A DNA stretch of 64,000 bases, taken from positions 41,525-105,524 of the forward strand of contig JAAFIF010000023.1 of NCBI GenBank assembly GCA_013298625.1, read 5' to 3'. Within the stretch, counting starts at the first letter, position 1. Each line of letters begins with the position of its first letter. Shown here one piece after another: positions 43,701 to 51,921 of the stretch. Under the pieces are notes generated by a model. The model worked only from the letters and a program-made list of their open reading frames with translations, was not told the DNA's origin and searched no databases. A program made the translations under genes and the position numbers. Origin of the DNA: Myxococcales bacterium. GTDB taxonomy: Bacteria; Myxococcota_A; Polyangia; Polyangiales; Ga0077539.

Positions 43701-44623
43701 TCGCGCGCCCACGGCTCGAGGAAGAGCTGCGGAGCGACCGCGTATCCATCGCCCGCGCTGTCGCGCGCGACGCGCACGAACGTGCTCTCTTCGAAGCCGC
43801 GGTCCGCGCGCTCGACGGGGACCATCGACTCGCGGTTCGCCTTCGAAAACACCCACCGAATCGAGGCCGACAGCGGCGCGCACTCCCACGGCCGCTGCGC
43901 CGCGAGCGCGCAGAGCGACTCGTCGCCGAAGCCCACGGACCCCGCGCGCGGCGCCGGAAGATCCAGCGTGCTCTGCGTGTCCGTTCGAAACCCCACCGTG
44001 GTGATGCCGTCAGGGCCCCACGAGAATCGCCGCTCGGCCGACGTCGACCCCGCGGGAGAGGGCCGCATCGGCACCGTGGTGTTCGGGTCGTCGGCGACCA
44101 ACGGCACCCGATCGGCGAGGTTGCGCGAGAGGTCCACGCGCATTCCGATGCGCGCGCGCCACGGGAGCGGGCTCTCGGTGGCGACCGCCGTCGGAGCGCC
44201 GTCGGCGTCGGGGCGCAGGCCCTCGCGAAACGCGACGTGCTCGGTGATCGCGAAGGCGGCGACCGTTCGCTCGGCCTCGTCAGCGCCGCTCGTCGCGCGG
44301 GCGATCAGCCTGTCCTCGGTGATCAGCCAACGCACGCGTCGCGCGTCAGTTTGCCAGCGAAATCCCCGGCGACTCATCGCGAACGCCTCGTCGATCACCG
44401 ACCCCTGCGCCAGCCACTCGGGCTCGCGCTCGTGCGCCGCGCGCTGCTCGGCCTCGCTCTGTCCCGCTGCGGCCAACGTCATCGCCTCGGGCGCGAAGTC
44501 GCGCTTGTCGAGCAGGACCCCCGCCAGCGCGCGCGCGTCGCTGCGGCGCTCTCCGCCGTCGGTCGACGAGCAACCAGCCAGCGAGGCCAGCGCGACCAAA
44601 CACACACACGTTTTCAAACGCAT
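40703..44623 (-). CDS. Giant metalloprotease-like lipoprotein lacking the catalytic Glu
   Basis: Protein of 1306 aa from ATG 44623. Signal CVCLVALASLAGC with lipobox LAGC. The zincin-like site is H683-G-I-G-H687-A-L-G-I-E-H693-N, which keeps the three His ligands of HExxHxxGxxH but has Gly684 where the catalytic Glu belongs. A Met-turn-like STVMDLDP follows about 55 residues later. The spacing and the GHALGIEHN wording resemble Met-zincins of the DUF4953/DUF5117 group, where HEVGHTLGLRHN is usual. It may therefore be a binding protein or a pseudoprotease. The C-terminal 500 residues are helical with many Arg. No partner is identified nearby. Confidence 0.82.
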   Translation of the reverse strand: MRLKTCVCLVALASLAGCSSTDGGERRSDARALAGVLLDKRDFAPEAMTLAAAGQSEAEQRAAHEREPEWLAQGSVIDEAFAMSRRGFRWQTDARRVRWLITEDRLIARATSGADEAERTVAAFAITEHVAFREGLRPDADGAPTAVATESPLPWRARIGMRVDLSRNLADRVPLVADDPNTTVPMRPSPAGSTSAERRFSWGPDGITTVGFRTDTQSTLDLPAPRAGSVGFGDESLCALAAQRPWECAPLSASIRWVFSKANRESMVPVERADRGFEESTFVRVARDSAGDGYAVAPQLFLEPWARDGRRQRVPWSGDERAHAFGERDASGPRQYVTIPFRHRIIKPIALYVLGPRPEELAPIELAARGWSESIARSLREARRRECMLEARDDRERDACEPLAVAPPSGSDRVEQPLRLCHSPVWGDDANVQGFHSPSELAAARAKGWDSDACGRQGTTAAIGDGAHNVLAMIDGERDRSGPSALFGATVDRETHELSAAQILVSRAEIESAAHARTAMLRAQHGTVTSGDFGFNESYRDVHPDLPAPNLHSSAADLRDDSFEAQLLTSEQRSIAVRSASANALSDEARAYTSPLRSYNVAHFDADRRARAARHAAQCELSLNDSAWGGQLLGWLGDVVENRPPRGVDFGRAWRFTGSEGSIDWAQLYAWVQLAAEWHAVAHGIGHALGIEHNLAGSSDVTNYPIGWWTARATSPMRPRHTITDGQSRDELHARDLAQSTVMDLDPAIAPTLGRSDHAMIARTFTGLIDAFEVVTDQQRALSLFEHLNVDSLTLLDGDLAQPVFLEHHYTQLPSVLPSTSARSRFGEAVSAPQLGDDNRFWVFAKETTRVAFNSLVWEPIAPNAATRDARGQASTPLLVPRRVLRDPALGLRWDALAHVGAAEPIEVLTDAFRGVWRAHRYDALATGAAANARSDYVRELRRIEFEPVRAVSAELRRLRAAQLAYAHAPTFDAWLASPAASARRFAAAESVARMLEQVIAPEGSRIDRAYTLAARPEDGAVYYRRAVFGDRASFELPLGVGLGPIESAMTSPSDGVAAVAHAGSHHARVLGAMFLADVGQDRGPAATPPLAPMLDESREGALRALGAIVSVDWEDLGILHRRSAARELLFERRPLASLDAPRSGAENTVAPALPLALRQWIALAWIRGAGADERRLVEWSRVLRSTDPDAPAESERVSFRDPLSGVTWVARHVDGAALSPESDPGASPVDIRRARAQCPMSEPECDVWARVHAERGIAARLLLRAKSLAEYLPRAASTAELDRVTRALREALAMIETLRTLAPAR

Positions 44624-44786
44624 GGAAGCACACACTCCTCCCGCCGCGCGCGAACAGCCCGTCCCTCGGGCCGCCGCGCGCTCGTCATCGATGCCGAGAA
44701 CACACAGCAAGCGAGGTGCCGACGAGAAATGCCGCTCGAATCGCAGGCGAAACAGCGACGCCGTTAGCGCGCTGACGGCGAGGGGC

Positions 44787-45833
44787 TCAGTTGAGCTGCT
44801 CGGCCGGGAGCTGCACGCGCAGCTTCCATCCGCGGTCGCCGCGCTCGACGTCCGCGGTTCCCCCGAGCGGCGTGACGCGACCCTTCAGCGGAGCGATCGC
44901 CTTGCGGTGCCGCGCGCCGTCGTCCGTCGCCTCGGCGTCGATGAGCTCGATGAGCACGCCGCCGCGGGCGCGCGAGAGGTTGACCTCGATCGCGCGCGGC
45001 TCGGCGTGACGAATGGCTTGCTGCGCGACCTCGAGGACGATCTTCACGAGGTTGCTGCGGAGCTTCTGCGACGGCGGCGCGAGGCCCTTGATGTCCACGT
45101 TGATCGTCGCGCTCACGCCGTTGTTTTCGGACACCGACGAGACCGTCTGACGCACGCGCTCAGCGAGGGCGTCCCAGCTGGCGAGCTCGTCGTCGTCCGT
45201 GCTGCGCCGCGGCTTGGGCGGCGGGGGAAGGGAGTTGCGTCGCTCTCGCTTGGGGGCGCTCTGGCCGCTGTGCGCGCTGGCCACGCGCGCGATCTCGTTG
45301 AGCAGCGCGTCGCGTTCGGCCACCGCGCGCTGGGCGCGACGGGCGAGGCTGACCACCAACACGAACGAGAGCATCGAGACCGAAGCGAGGATCGCGACGG
45401 GCGCGACCGGGCCGCCGTGGCTCATCGCCATGCGAACGAGGGGGGCGAGGGCCGCGCTCGCTCCGGCGACGACCATCAGCGCGTCCGACGGATCGCGGGC
45501 GGCGAGCACCAACAACGCCGCTGCGTGCAGCGCTCCCTGAAGACCCAGCGGCGCGCTGGACGCGCCCGACGCCGCCGCGGTGGACACGAGGATGGCGGCC
45601 CACGCAGCTTCGTCGAGGAGGCTCAGGGGACCGCTCTTTCGCGCGCGAAAGAACGCGATCGAAGCGAGCGCGAACGCGGTCACCACGAGCGCGGCGACCG
45701 GGCCGCGCGCGGGGCCGAGCCACGGTTCGCTGCGGGGCGCGATGCGCGCGACGCCGATCGCCGCGAGCGATACGAGGCTGAGGTCGACCAGCGGCGCGCG
45801 GGCCATGCGTTGTCGTTGGACGTCTTCGGGCAT
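44787..45833 (-). CDS. Membrane protein with degenerate histidine-kinase ATPase domain
   Basis: Protein of 348 aa. The N-terminal half has about five hydrophobic segments (SLVSLAAIGVARIA, GPVAALVVTAFALASIAFF, AAILVSTAAASGA, ALHAAALLVLAA, AILASVSMLSFVLVV). A charged linker with PPPPKPRR follows. The C-terminal 130 residues resemble the HATPase of NarL/DesK-type sensors: LVKIVLEVAQQAIRHAEPRAIEVNLSR stands where the N-box NAxKHA is expected, with Asn replaced by Gln, and IDAEATDDG replaces the DxGxG box. No His phosphorylation site is seen. So it is probably a non-catalytic sensor or an ATP-independent signalling protein. Confidence 0.78.
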   Translation of the reverse strand: MPEDVQRQRMARAPLVDLSLVSLAAIGVARIAPRSEPWLGPARGPVAALVVTAFALASIAFFRARKSGPLSLLDEAAWAAILVSTAAASGASSAPLGLQGALHAAALLVLAARDPSDALMVVAGASAALAPLVRMAMSHGGPVAPVAILASVSMLSFVLVVSLARRAQRAVAERDALLNEIARVASAHSGQSAPKRERRNSLPPPPKPRRSTDDDELASWDALAERVRQTVSSVSENNGVSATINVDIKGLAPPSQKLRSNLVKIVLEVAQQAIRHAEPRAIEVNLSRARGGVLIELIDAEATDDGARHRKAIAPLKGRVTPLGGTADVERGDRGWKLRVQLPAEQLN

Positions 45834-45975
45834 GTGGGTGATCGAGCGGCGCTTCGTTCGTGTCCGAGCTTCGAGGACGCCCGCACTCTACCGCGCTCTG
45901 CGTCGCGGTCCAGCGGCGCTCGCGCTCTGCGCGCGGGGGGCGACGCGGCCGTCGACGAGCTGCGTCAACGCGCGC

Positions 45976-47433
45976 TCAATCCGGCTGAAAGAGCCGGTTC
46001 TGCGTGTAGTCGTTGTCGTAGAGGCTCACGCGCTGACCGTTGACCATGATCTGCCGGTCGAACGACCAGGCGCCGAACGCGTTGATCGCGACGGCGATGG
46101 CGAAGACCGCGAGCCACAGGCGGTTGATCTTCGATCCGTTGAGCGCGAGCAAGACGACCAACAACGCGGCGATGTCGTTGCTGAAGCGAAAGCCGAACTG
46201 CACCCAGCCGGAGTTTTGGTAGAGCAGCAGCACGGCGAGCACGGCCCCTGCGCTGAGCGCGAGAAACGGCGTGTACCCGTGGCTGCCCTTGGCGCGCATG
46301 CGAACGAGCTCGAGAAAGTTGGGCGTGGTCACCCACAGCGCGAGCCCGTGCAGCGAGATCACCACGTACGGAAACTCTCTGGTGAACCACGGCGTCGACG
46401 CGAGGAAGATCCCGAGGTTGCGGCCGAGGTAGTGGTAGTTGAAGAGCCCCCAGCGCTCGATGCGTCCGCGCCACCCGATTTGCAGGTAGCGGTAGCCGGT
46501 CTCGCTCGCGTCGTCGAAGCGCGCGTGGTTGAGGTAGCGGGTGATCAAGATGCCGATCGCGACGGGGATCGCGAACTGCACACACGCGCGGAGCGCCTTG
46601 GATTTGTCCGCGTCGTTGTACCAGTCGAGCAGCTTCGATGGCGCGCCCTTGCCCGCGAGCCTGTGCACGCGCAGCGCTTCGATGGCGAAGAAGGGCGCGG
46701 CGAAGACCATGTTCGCGCGGGTGTGGATCGCGAGCGCGAGGATCACACCTGCGGCGATCGGGCTGCGCGCGTCGAGCGCGTACCAGAGGTAGCCGATCAC
46801 GAGCGAGGCGTTGATGATGTGCGCGACGAACCAGACCGAGCCTTGGACGCTCGAGAAGAAGAAGACCGTTCCGAACGCGAAGAGCAGAGAGAAGAGGACG
46901 TTTTCGCGCCACGAGCGCTCGCTCTTGCCTTCGCGAGAGAGGCGCGCGAGCAAGAGGTAGAGCAGCGCTGGGGCGAGCGCGGCGAGCGCGATGTCGAGCC
47001 TTCGATTCGCGAAATCCCTGCCGAACAGCGCGACGGCGGGCATGTACACCACCGCAGGAAAGCTCGGAAACGCCACGAACCACTTGTCGTTGTAGAACGC
47101 CCAGTCGTTGCCGCCCCCGCCCGGCGGACACGTCCGCGCGCGGAGCGCCTCGGGCTCGCAGCGCACCTGCAGCGTCCCGTGCAAGTACGAGTCAGCGAGG
47201 TAGGCGAAGTGGTTGTCCGGCGAGTGCACCGCGAGCCGCTCGGCCGCGAAAACCGCGTACACGGCGAGGCACGCGGCGAAGATCATCGCCGCGATTTTCC
47301 ACGGTACGGGCTCGGTGGGCGCGGGGCGCGACGGGGATGTCTCGCTCGCGTTCACGGCCGCTTCGGTCGGGGGCTGCTCAGCGGTCGACGCCTCGCCCGC
47401 AGCCTGCTTCTCAGTCTGTTCGCTCTCTGACAT
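45976..47433 (-). CDS. Polytopic membrane protein, GT-C glycosyltransferase-like
   Basis: Protein of 485 aa with an N-terminal cytoplasmic Glu/Ala/Pro-rich segment (about 1-45) and about ten transmembrane helices. The first periplasmic loop (SPDNHFAYLADSYLHGTLQVRC, NDWAFYNDKWFVAFPSFPAVVYMP) is polar and aromatic, as in GT-C enzymes that use lipid-linked sugars; an acidic DNH pair near the membrane could be catalytic. Later features are ALAIHTRANMVFAAPF and STPWFTREFPYVV. No catalytic group can be proven. Start ATG 47433; the frame continues upstream but without coding character. The gene is alone on its strand between a sensor-like gene and a divergent lipoprotein gene. Confidence 0.78.
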   Translation of the reverse strand: MSESEQTEKQAAGEASTAEQPPTEAAVNASETSPSRPAPTEPVPWKIAAMIFAACLAVYAVFAAERLAVHSPDNHFAYLADSYLHGTLQVRCEPEALRARTCPPGGGGNDWAFYNDKWFVAFPSFPAVVYMPAVALFGRDFANRRLDIALAALAPALLYLLLARLSREGKSERSWRENVLFSLLFAFGTVFFFSSVQGSVWFVAHIINASLVIGYLWYALDARSPIAAGVILALAIHTRANMVFAAPFFAIEALRVHRLAGKGAPSKLLDWYNDADKSKALRACVQFAIPVAIGILITRYLNHARFDDASETGYRYLQIGWRGRIERWGLFNYHYLGRNLGIFLASTPWFTREFPYVVISLHGLALWVTTPNFLELVRMRAKGSHGYTPFLALSAGAVLAVLLLYQNSGWVQFGFRFSNDIAALLVVLLALNGSKINRLWLAVFAIAVAINAFGAWSFDRQIMVNGQRVSLYDNDYTQNRLFQPD

Positions 47434-47607
47434 CCAGTGAATCCTGCGCGCTGTATACCCGAATCTGCCGCGAGCGCAGAGCCAGCGCCGCACGCCGTGA
47501 CGTCCGGGCCACACAAAGCGCCGCGGTCGCTCCGTGAGCGTGCGCGAATTGCCTGCGAATCAGCAGCGCATCGACTCTTGGCTTCGACCCTGCAAGCGCT
47601 CAGCGCG

Positions 47608-48564
47608 ATGAGCAAACTCGACTCCACCCTGTGTCTCGTAGCGGCCGCCCTCGTGGGCTGCGGGCAGAGCGTATCGGCCGGGGCGATCTCGGCGCTGCCT
47701 CCGACGGCCTTCGCGACGCCGAGCGAGCGGACGTTCTTCGCGCTCTCTGACGCGCGGACGATCGGGTTCTTCTTCGCGATGCGCAACCCCACGACGGGCG
47801 ACGGCGGACTGTCTTCGACCTGCGCCGCGCGAAGCACTGACGGCGCGACCACGGTGTTCACGGCCAACGGGTGCATGAACGGCACGCACCGACACTCGGG
47901 CGTCGTTCGGCTCAGCGGCGATCCTGTGGCGGGACCAGAGTTTCGCCTGGAGTACGTCAACTGGCGCGACACCGGCGCGACCCCTTGCGCGGGCAGCGCC
48001 GCGACGGTCGCGAACGAGAGCGCCGTTCGCGGGACCGTGCACGTCACGGCCCGCGGAAACATCCGCGAGTTCGAGGTCGACTTGCTGATCGAACAGAGCA
48101 AGGTCGACGAGCGCGCGTGCACGGGCGTCCTCGAGACGCTCGCCATCAGCTACCGCGGAACGCTGGATTTCTTCGGTCCAATGGGCGTCTCGCGCGACCT
48201 GTCCGTCGCCGTGCGCGCCTCGGGCTCGGGCCAGGTCGCGTACACGCCCGCCGGCCGCGCGGACACGACCACCTCGGGGCTCGTGTTCGACCCTGCGGTG
48301 TGCGCGAGCGAACCCGCGTCAGGGACGCTCTCGCTGCGCGCGGGATCACACACGAGCGTGCTCGCGTACGACGGCGCGACGCGATGCGGGATGGGCAGCA
48401 ACCGCACGGCGCCGCTCACCGTGGACGGCGTTTCGGTCGGCGAAATCGCGGTCAACGCGTGCTCGGTCCGCGGCGCGGCCGGCCGCGGTCGCGTCGGGCT
48501 CGCCGGGCTCTTCGCGCTCGCCCTCGGCGCTGCGGGCGTCGGGCGCCGTCGGCGCGGGCGCTGA
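47608..48564 (+). CDS. Lipoprotein with MYXO-CTERM-like C-terminal tail
   Basis: Protein of 318 aa. N-terminal signal LCLVAAALVGC has lipobox LVGC. The central part is beta-rich (FRLEYVNWRDTG, VHVTARGNIREFEVDLLIEQ, LDFFGPMGVSRDLSVAVRA). The C-terminus reads C-S-V-R-G-A-A-G, a hydrophobic helix (GLAGLFALALGAAGV) and RRRRGR, the three-part layout of MYXO-CTERM sorting tails, which are processed by myxosortases. Having both a lipobox and such a tail is odd. The function is unknown. The frame is open further upstream but the ATG at 47608 sits directly before the signal peptide. Confidence 0.75.
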   Translation: MSKLDSTLCLVAAALVGCGQSVSAGAISALPPTAFATPSERTFFALSDARTIGFFFAMRNPTTGDGGLSSTCAARSTDGATTVFTANGCMNGTHRHSGVVRLSGDPVAGPEFRLEYVNWRDTGATPCAGSAATVANESAVRGTVHVTARGNIREFEVDLLIEQSKVDERACTGVLETLAISYRGTLDFFGPMGVSRDLSVAVRASGSGQVAYTPAGRADTTTSGLVFDPAVCASEPASGTLSLRAGSHTSVLAYDGATRCGMGSNRTAPLTVDGVSVGEIAVNACSVRGAAGRGRVGLAGLFALALGAAGVGRRRRGR

Positions 48565-48683
48565 GCGCTCTCTTCGTTCGCGTCGGAAATTGCGGCTGCC
48601 TCTCGACGCGCATGGCCACTTGCGGCATCTCTCCCCCCGCCGCGGGCCTGCGTTGGTCCGCCGACAACAGAAGCGAGAGAGGC

Positions 48684-49781
48684 ATGGCACTCAGCACCGA
48701 GAGCGCGCGTTCTGCGCTCGAATCACTGGTCGATCCGTTGACGAACAAGACCCTCGGCGAGCTCAAGCTCTTGCGCCGCGTCGACGTGGGAGGCGCGACC
48801 GTTCACGCCGAAATCGAGCTGTTTTCGCACGCCTCAGCGTCCCGTACGGCCTTCGAAGCGGGCGCCAACGAGAAGCTCAAGGCGCTCGGCGCCGAGTCCG
48901 TCGAAATCACGTTTACGGCCAACGTCCGCACCCGTCAGGTCTCGAGCGAAGACCCTTGCCCCGACGTCAAAAACGTCATCCTGGTCATGTCCGGCAAGGG
49001 CGGCGTCGGAAAGAGCACGGTCGCCGCCAACCTCACGCTCGCCCTGCACCGCGCAGGCGCGCGCGTCGGCCTGCTCGACGCAGACATCTATGGCCCCAGC
49101 GTACCGACGATGCTCGGCGTGCAAGGGCGCCCCGTGAGCGCGGACGGCAAGCTCATCGAGCCGCTCGAGCGCTTCGGCGTGAAGATCATGTCCATCGGGT
49201 TCTTGCTGGACGACCCGAAGACCGCCGTCGTGTGGCGCGGACCGATGCTGCACGGCGCGCTGCAGCAGTTCTTGCGCGACGTGAACTGGGGCAAGCTCGA
49301 CTACCTGATCTTGGACCTTCCGCCGGGCACGGGAGACGTCGCGCTGACGCTCTCGCAGCAGGTGAAGGTCACGGGCGCCGTGATCGTGACGACCCCGCAA
49401 GAGGTCGCGCTCATCGACGTCTACAAATCCATCTCGATGTGCCAGAAGCTGAGCATCCCGATCCTCGGCGTGGTCGAGAACATGAGCTGGTTCATCGACC
49501 CCGCTGGCAACAAGCACGAGATCTTCGGGCGCGGCGGCGGAGAGAAGGCCGCCGAGCACGCGAAGGCTCCGCTGCTGGGGCAAATCCCGATGGACTCGCT
49601 CGTGCGCGAGTGGGGCGACAACGGGACGCCCGTCGTGCAGGCGCAGCCCAACTCGAGTGTTGCGAAGGCGTTCAAGCTCTTGGCCGAGCAGCTCAGCGAC
49701 AAGATCACCGTCGAGCTCAACGCCGCGTACGGCGGAAGCGCGCCCGCCGAGGGTCCCAAGCGCTTGAAGATCGTGCGCTGA
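48684..49781 (+). CDS. mrp: Mrp/ApbC-type P-loop iron-sulfur cluster carrier
   Basis: Protein of 365 aa. A MIP18-like domain (DUF59) occupies about 1-95 (LVDPLTNKTLGELKLLRRVDV). The P-loop ATPase follows: deviant Walker A SGKGGVGKST (about 108-117), LLDADIYGPSVPTMLG, LDYLILDLPPGTGD and VTTPQEVALIDV. Members carry Fe-S clusters to apoproteins and hold a cluster at a CxxC in the ENMS region. Here that region reads ENMSWFIDPAGNKHEIFG with no cysteines, as in a subset of Mrp proteins. The ATG at 48684 is preceded by GCGAGAGAGG. A hairpin after the stop (49790-49817) probably ends the transcript. Confidence 0.93.
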   Translation: MALSTESARSALESLVDPLTNKTLGELKLLRRVDVGGATVHAEIELFSHASASRTAFEAGANEKLKALGAESVEITFTANVRTRQVSSEDPCPDVKNVILVMSGKGGVGKSTVAANLTLALHRAGARVGLLDADIYGPSVPTMLGVQGRPVSADGKLIEPLERFGVKIMSIGFLLDDPKTAVVWRGPMLHGALQQFLRDVNWGKLDYLILDLPPGTGDVALTLSQQVKVTGAVIVTTPQEVALIDVYKSISMCQKLSIPILGVVENMSWFIDPAGNKHEIFGRGGGEKAAEHAKAPLLGQIPMDSLVREWGDNGTPVVQAQPNSSVAKAFKLLAEQLSDKITVELNAAYGGSAPAEGPKRLKIVR

Positions 49782-49789
49782 CCTGCACT

Positions 49790-49817
49790 GCCATCGTCAC
49801 GCAGCGGCGACGATGGC
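49790..49817. terminator. Perfect hairpin after mrp
   Basis: GCCATCGTC (49790-49798) and GACGATGGC (49809-49817), 9-base arms with a 10-base loop. It starts 9 bases after the mrp stop and overlaps the 3' end of the convergent PilZ gene. Confidence 0.5.
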
Positions 49818-50288
49818 GCGCTTGCCCCAGCCCGTGCGCAGGTCGAGCTGACGGTTCCACCCGATGGTGAGCGCGAGCGCGAGGGGCGTCTTGGTGGGGG
49901 CGCCGTCGAACTCGATGCCCATCTGATCGCGATCGCACCACGCGACCCGGCACGGAAACGCGAACTCGTACCCCAGCGCAGGCGCGATCACGCGAACGAC
50001 CGTGGCCGTCCCTGCGGCCACAGGGTGCGCGAGGCGGAGGCGCATTCCGTCCCGCGAAACAGCGACCAGACGCGCGGTCTCGAAGCCGCCCGGCGCGGTC
50101 AGCTGCACGGGAACGCCGTCGTCCGCGTCCGAGTCGTCGGGCCCTGGCGCGCTTCCGTCGCCCGGGATCATTCGGGTCAGCGCCAAGAGTCTCCCGCGCT
50201 CTTCAGCGGTGAGCGGAGCGCGGTTTCGACCGGTCGCCTTCGCCGCGAGCTGCACGTAGTCGAAGAGCATGTCGATGACTTCGTCCAT
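49797..50288 (-). CDS. PilZ-domain protein
   Basis: Protein of 163 aa. ATG 50288 is chosen because GCGGAGGA lies 7 bases upstream; a TTG at 50363 opens the frame but has no ribosome binding site. An N-terminal helix (MDEVIDMLFDYVQLAAKATG) is followed by a linker with acidic stretches. The PilZ barrel begins near residue 75: VQLTAPGGFETARLVAVSRDGMRLRLAHP, then FPCRVAWCDRDQMGIEFDG, where MGIEF is a PilZ signature. The R-x-x-x-R part is not seen, and the D/N-x-S-x-x-G motif is A-V-S-R-D-G, so cyclic-di-GMP binding is doubtful. Divergent from rarA across 220 bases. Confidence 0.8.
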   Translation of the reverse strand: MDEVIDMLFDYVQLAAKATGRNRAPLTAEERGRLLALTRMIPGDGSAPGPDDSDADDGVPVQLTAPGGFETARLVAVSRDGMRLRLAHPVAAGTATVVRVIAPALGYEFAFPCRVAWCDRDQMGIEFDGAPTKTPLALALTIGWNRQLDLRTGWGKRAIVAAA

Positions 50289-50364
50289 GGCGTCCTCCGC
50301 AAGAGCGTTGAGTGGGTGTCCGTGTGGCTTTGGATCGTCGTTCGTGGGTGAGCTCGATGACAAC

Positions 50365-50379
50365 TTGACAGGGTGTCAA
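50365..50379. promoter_or_regulatory. Palindrome TTGACA-GGG-TGTCAA between PilZ and rarA
   Basis: Perfect 6-base arms around GGG, about 77 bases upstream of the PilZ ATG and about 130 bases upstream of the rarA GTG. The same TTGACA-N3-TGTCAA core occurs at 23538-23552. Likely an operator. Nothing else is recognised in the gap 50289-50508. Confidence 0.45.
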
Positions 50380-50508
50380 TGCGCCGCGCACCACGGCGGC
50401 GGCTGGTGACCGACCGAGTGAGTGCGAGGCGCGTGCCATCGTAATGACGAGCATTGGACGCGCGAGCCCCTGCTGCGGTTTGATCAACGTTCTACTTCGA
50501 GGACCGCC

Positions 50509-51921
50509 GTGGATTTGTTCGATCGCGCAAAGAAGTCTCAGCCGCCCACCGCGCGAACCGCGGGCGGCGACGACCCGAGTAGCCACCGTGACGTTCGCGT
50601 CGCGGGTGACGATGTCGACGACGCTGGGTTGCGCGCTCCGCTCGCGGATCGCATGCGCCCACGCTCGCTCGAGGAGCTCGCAGGCCACGCCGCGCGCGTC
50701 GGCCCAACCACGGCGCTCGGCCGCGCGATCCTCGCCGACCGTTGCCCTTCGCTCATCCTCTGGGGCCCTCCTGGCTGCGGAAAGACCTCCCTCGCGCGCA
50801 TCATCGCCGCCCACAGCAAGGCGCGCTTCGAGCTCGTCTCCGCGGTGCTCTCGGGCGTCGCCGAGCTGCGGCAAGCCATCGTGCGCGCCGAGGCCGAGCG
50901 CCGCGCGGGCCGCAAGACGCTCTTGTTCGTCGACGAGATCCATCGCTTCAACAAGTCGCAGCAAGACGCCCTGCTCCCGCACGTCGAAGCGGGCACGGTC
51001 ACGCTGCTCGGCGCGACCACAGAGAACCCGTCGTTCGCCCTCAACGCCGCGGTGCTCTCTCGCGCGCAGGTCGTCCGCTTCGAGCCGCTCGAAGACGACG
51101 CGCTCGTCACGCTGCTCGGCCGCGCGCTGGTCGACGCCGAGCGCGGCTTGGGCGCCTACGAGATCAACGCCAACCTCGACGTGCTCGCGCTGATCGCGCG
51201 CTGGGCCGACGGAGACGCGCGCCGCGCGCTCGGCCTCCTCGAGCACGTCGTCGACGAGGTGCGCGCGAAGAAGCACGACACCATCACGCGTGACGACGTC
51301 GAGGGCTCCGCGCGGGACCAGACGCTTCGGTACGACCGCGACGGCGAAGAGCACTACAACATCGCCAGCGCGCTCATCAAATCCATGCGCGGCAGCGACC
51401 CGGACGCGTCGGTGTACTGGGTCGTTCGTATGGTCGAAGCCGGCGAAGACCCGCTGTTTGTGCTGCGGCGACTGCTGATCTTCGCGGCCGAGGACGTGGG
51501 CATGGCCGATCCGCGCGCGATCGAAGTGGTCGCCGCGTGCGATCACACGTTTCAGCGCGTCGGGCTGCCCGAGGGGATGATCCCCATCGCGCACGCCGTG
51601 ACGTACCTGGCGCTCGCGCCGAAGAGCAAGAGCGCGTACCGAGCGCTGCGCGCGGCGCAGGCCGAGATCCAACGCAGCGGCGCGCTGCCGGTGCCGATGC
51701 ACCTGCGCAACGCCCCCACCAAGATGATGAAGGGCATGGGGTACGGGCAAGAGTATCGAGACCCGCACGACACGCTCGACGGCTGGGTGCCCGATCACTA
51801 TCTGCCCGACGCGCTGCAGGGCAACGAGTTCTACGAGCCAACCACGCACGGCGTGGAGGCCAAGGCGGCGGAGACGCTCGCGAGACGGCGGCGCGTGCGC
51901 CGCGATCGAGACCGAGAGTGA
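50509..51921 (+). CDS. rarA: Replication-associated recombination ATPase RarA (MgsA)
   Basis: Protein of 470 aa. GTG 50509 opens VDLFDRAKK, the usual RarA beginning, with a GAGGA element 7 bases upstream; the frame is open earlier but that part is not conserved. Clamp-loader AAA+ motifs: Walker A GPPGCGKTS, LFVDEIHRFNKSQQDALLP with Walker B, LLGATTENPSFALNAAVLSRA with the sensor and Arg finger. The C-terminus has the RarA-specific helical domain (HYNIASALIKSMRGSDPDASVYWVVRM, EDVGMADPRAI, GMGYGQEYRDPH). It acts at stalled replication forks. The last residues are Arg-rich. It overlaps the next start (GTGA). Confidence 0.95.
   Translation: MDLFDRAKKSQPPTARTAGGDDPSSHRDVRVAGDDVDDAGLRAPLADRMRPRSLEELAGHAARVGPTTALGRAILADRCPSLILWGPPGCGKTSLARIIAAHSKARFELVSAVLSGVAELRQAIVRAEAERRAGRKTLLFVDEIHRFNKSQQDALLPHVEAGTVTLLGATTENPSFALNAAVLSRAQVVRFEPLEDDALVTLLGRALVDAERGLGAYEINANLDVLALIARWADGDARRALGLLEHVVDEVRAKKHDTITRDDVEGSARDQTLRYDRDGEEHYNIASALIKSMRGSDPDASVYWVVRMVEAGEDPLFVLRRLLIFAAEDVGMADPRAIEVVAACDHTFQRVGLPEGMIPIAHAVTYLALAPKSKSAYRALRAAQAEIQRSGALPVPMHLRNAPTKMMKGMGYGQEYRDPHDTLDGWVPDHYLPDALQGNEFYEPTTHGVEAKAAETLARRRRVRRDRDRE

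Noticed and set aside
41864..44767. Plus-strand open frame of 967 codons
   Set aside because: Antisense to the metalloprotease-like gene, with Arg-rich shadow composition and no start context or motif.
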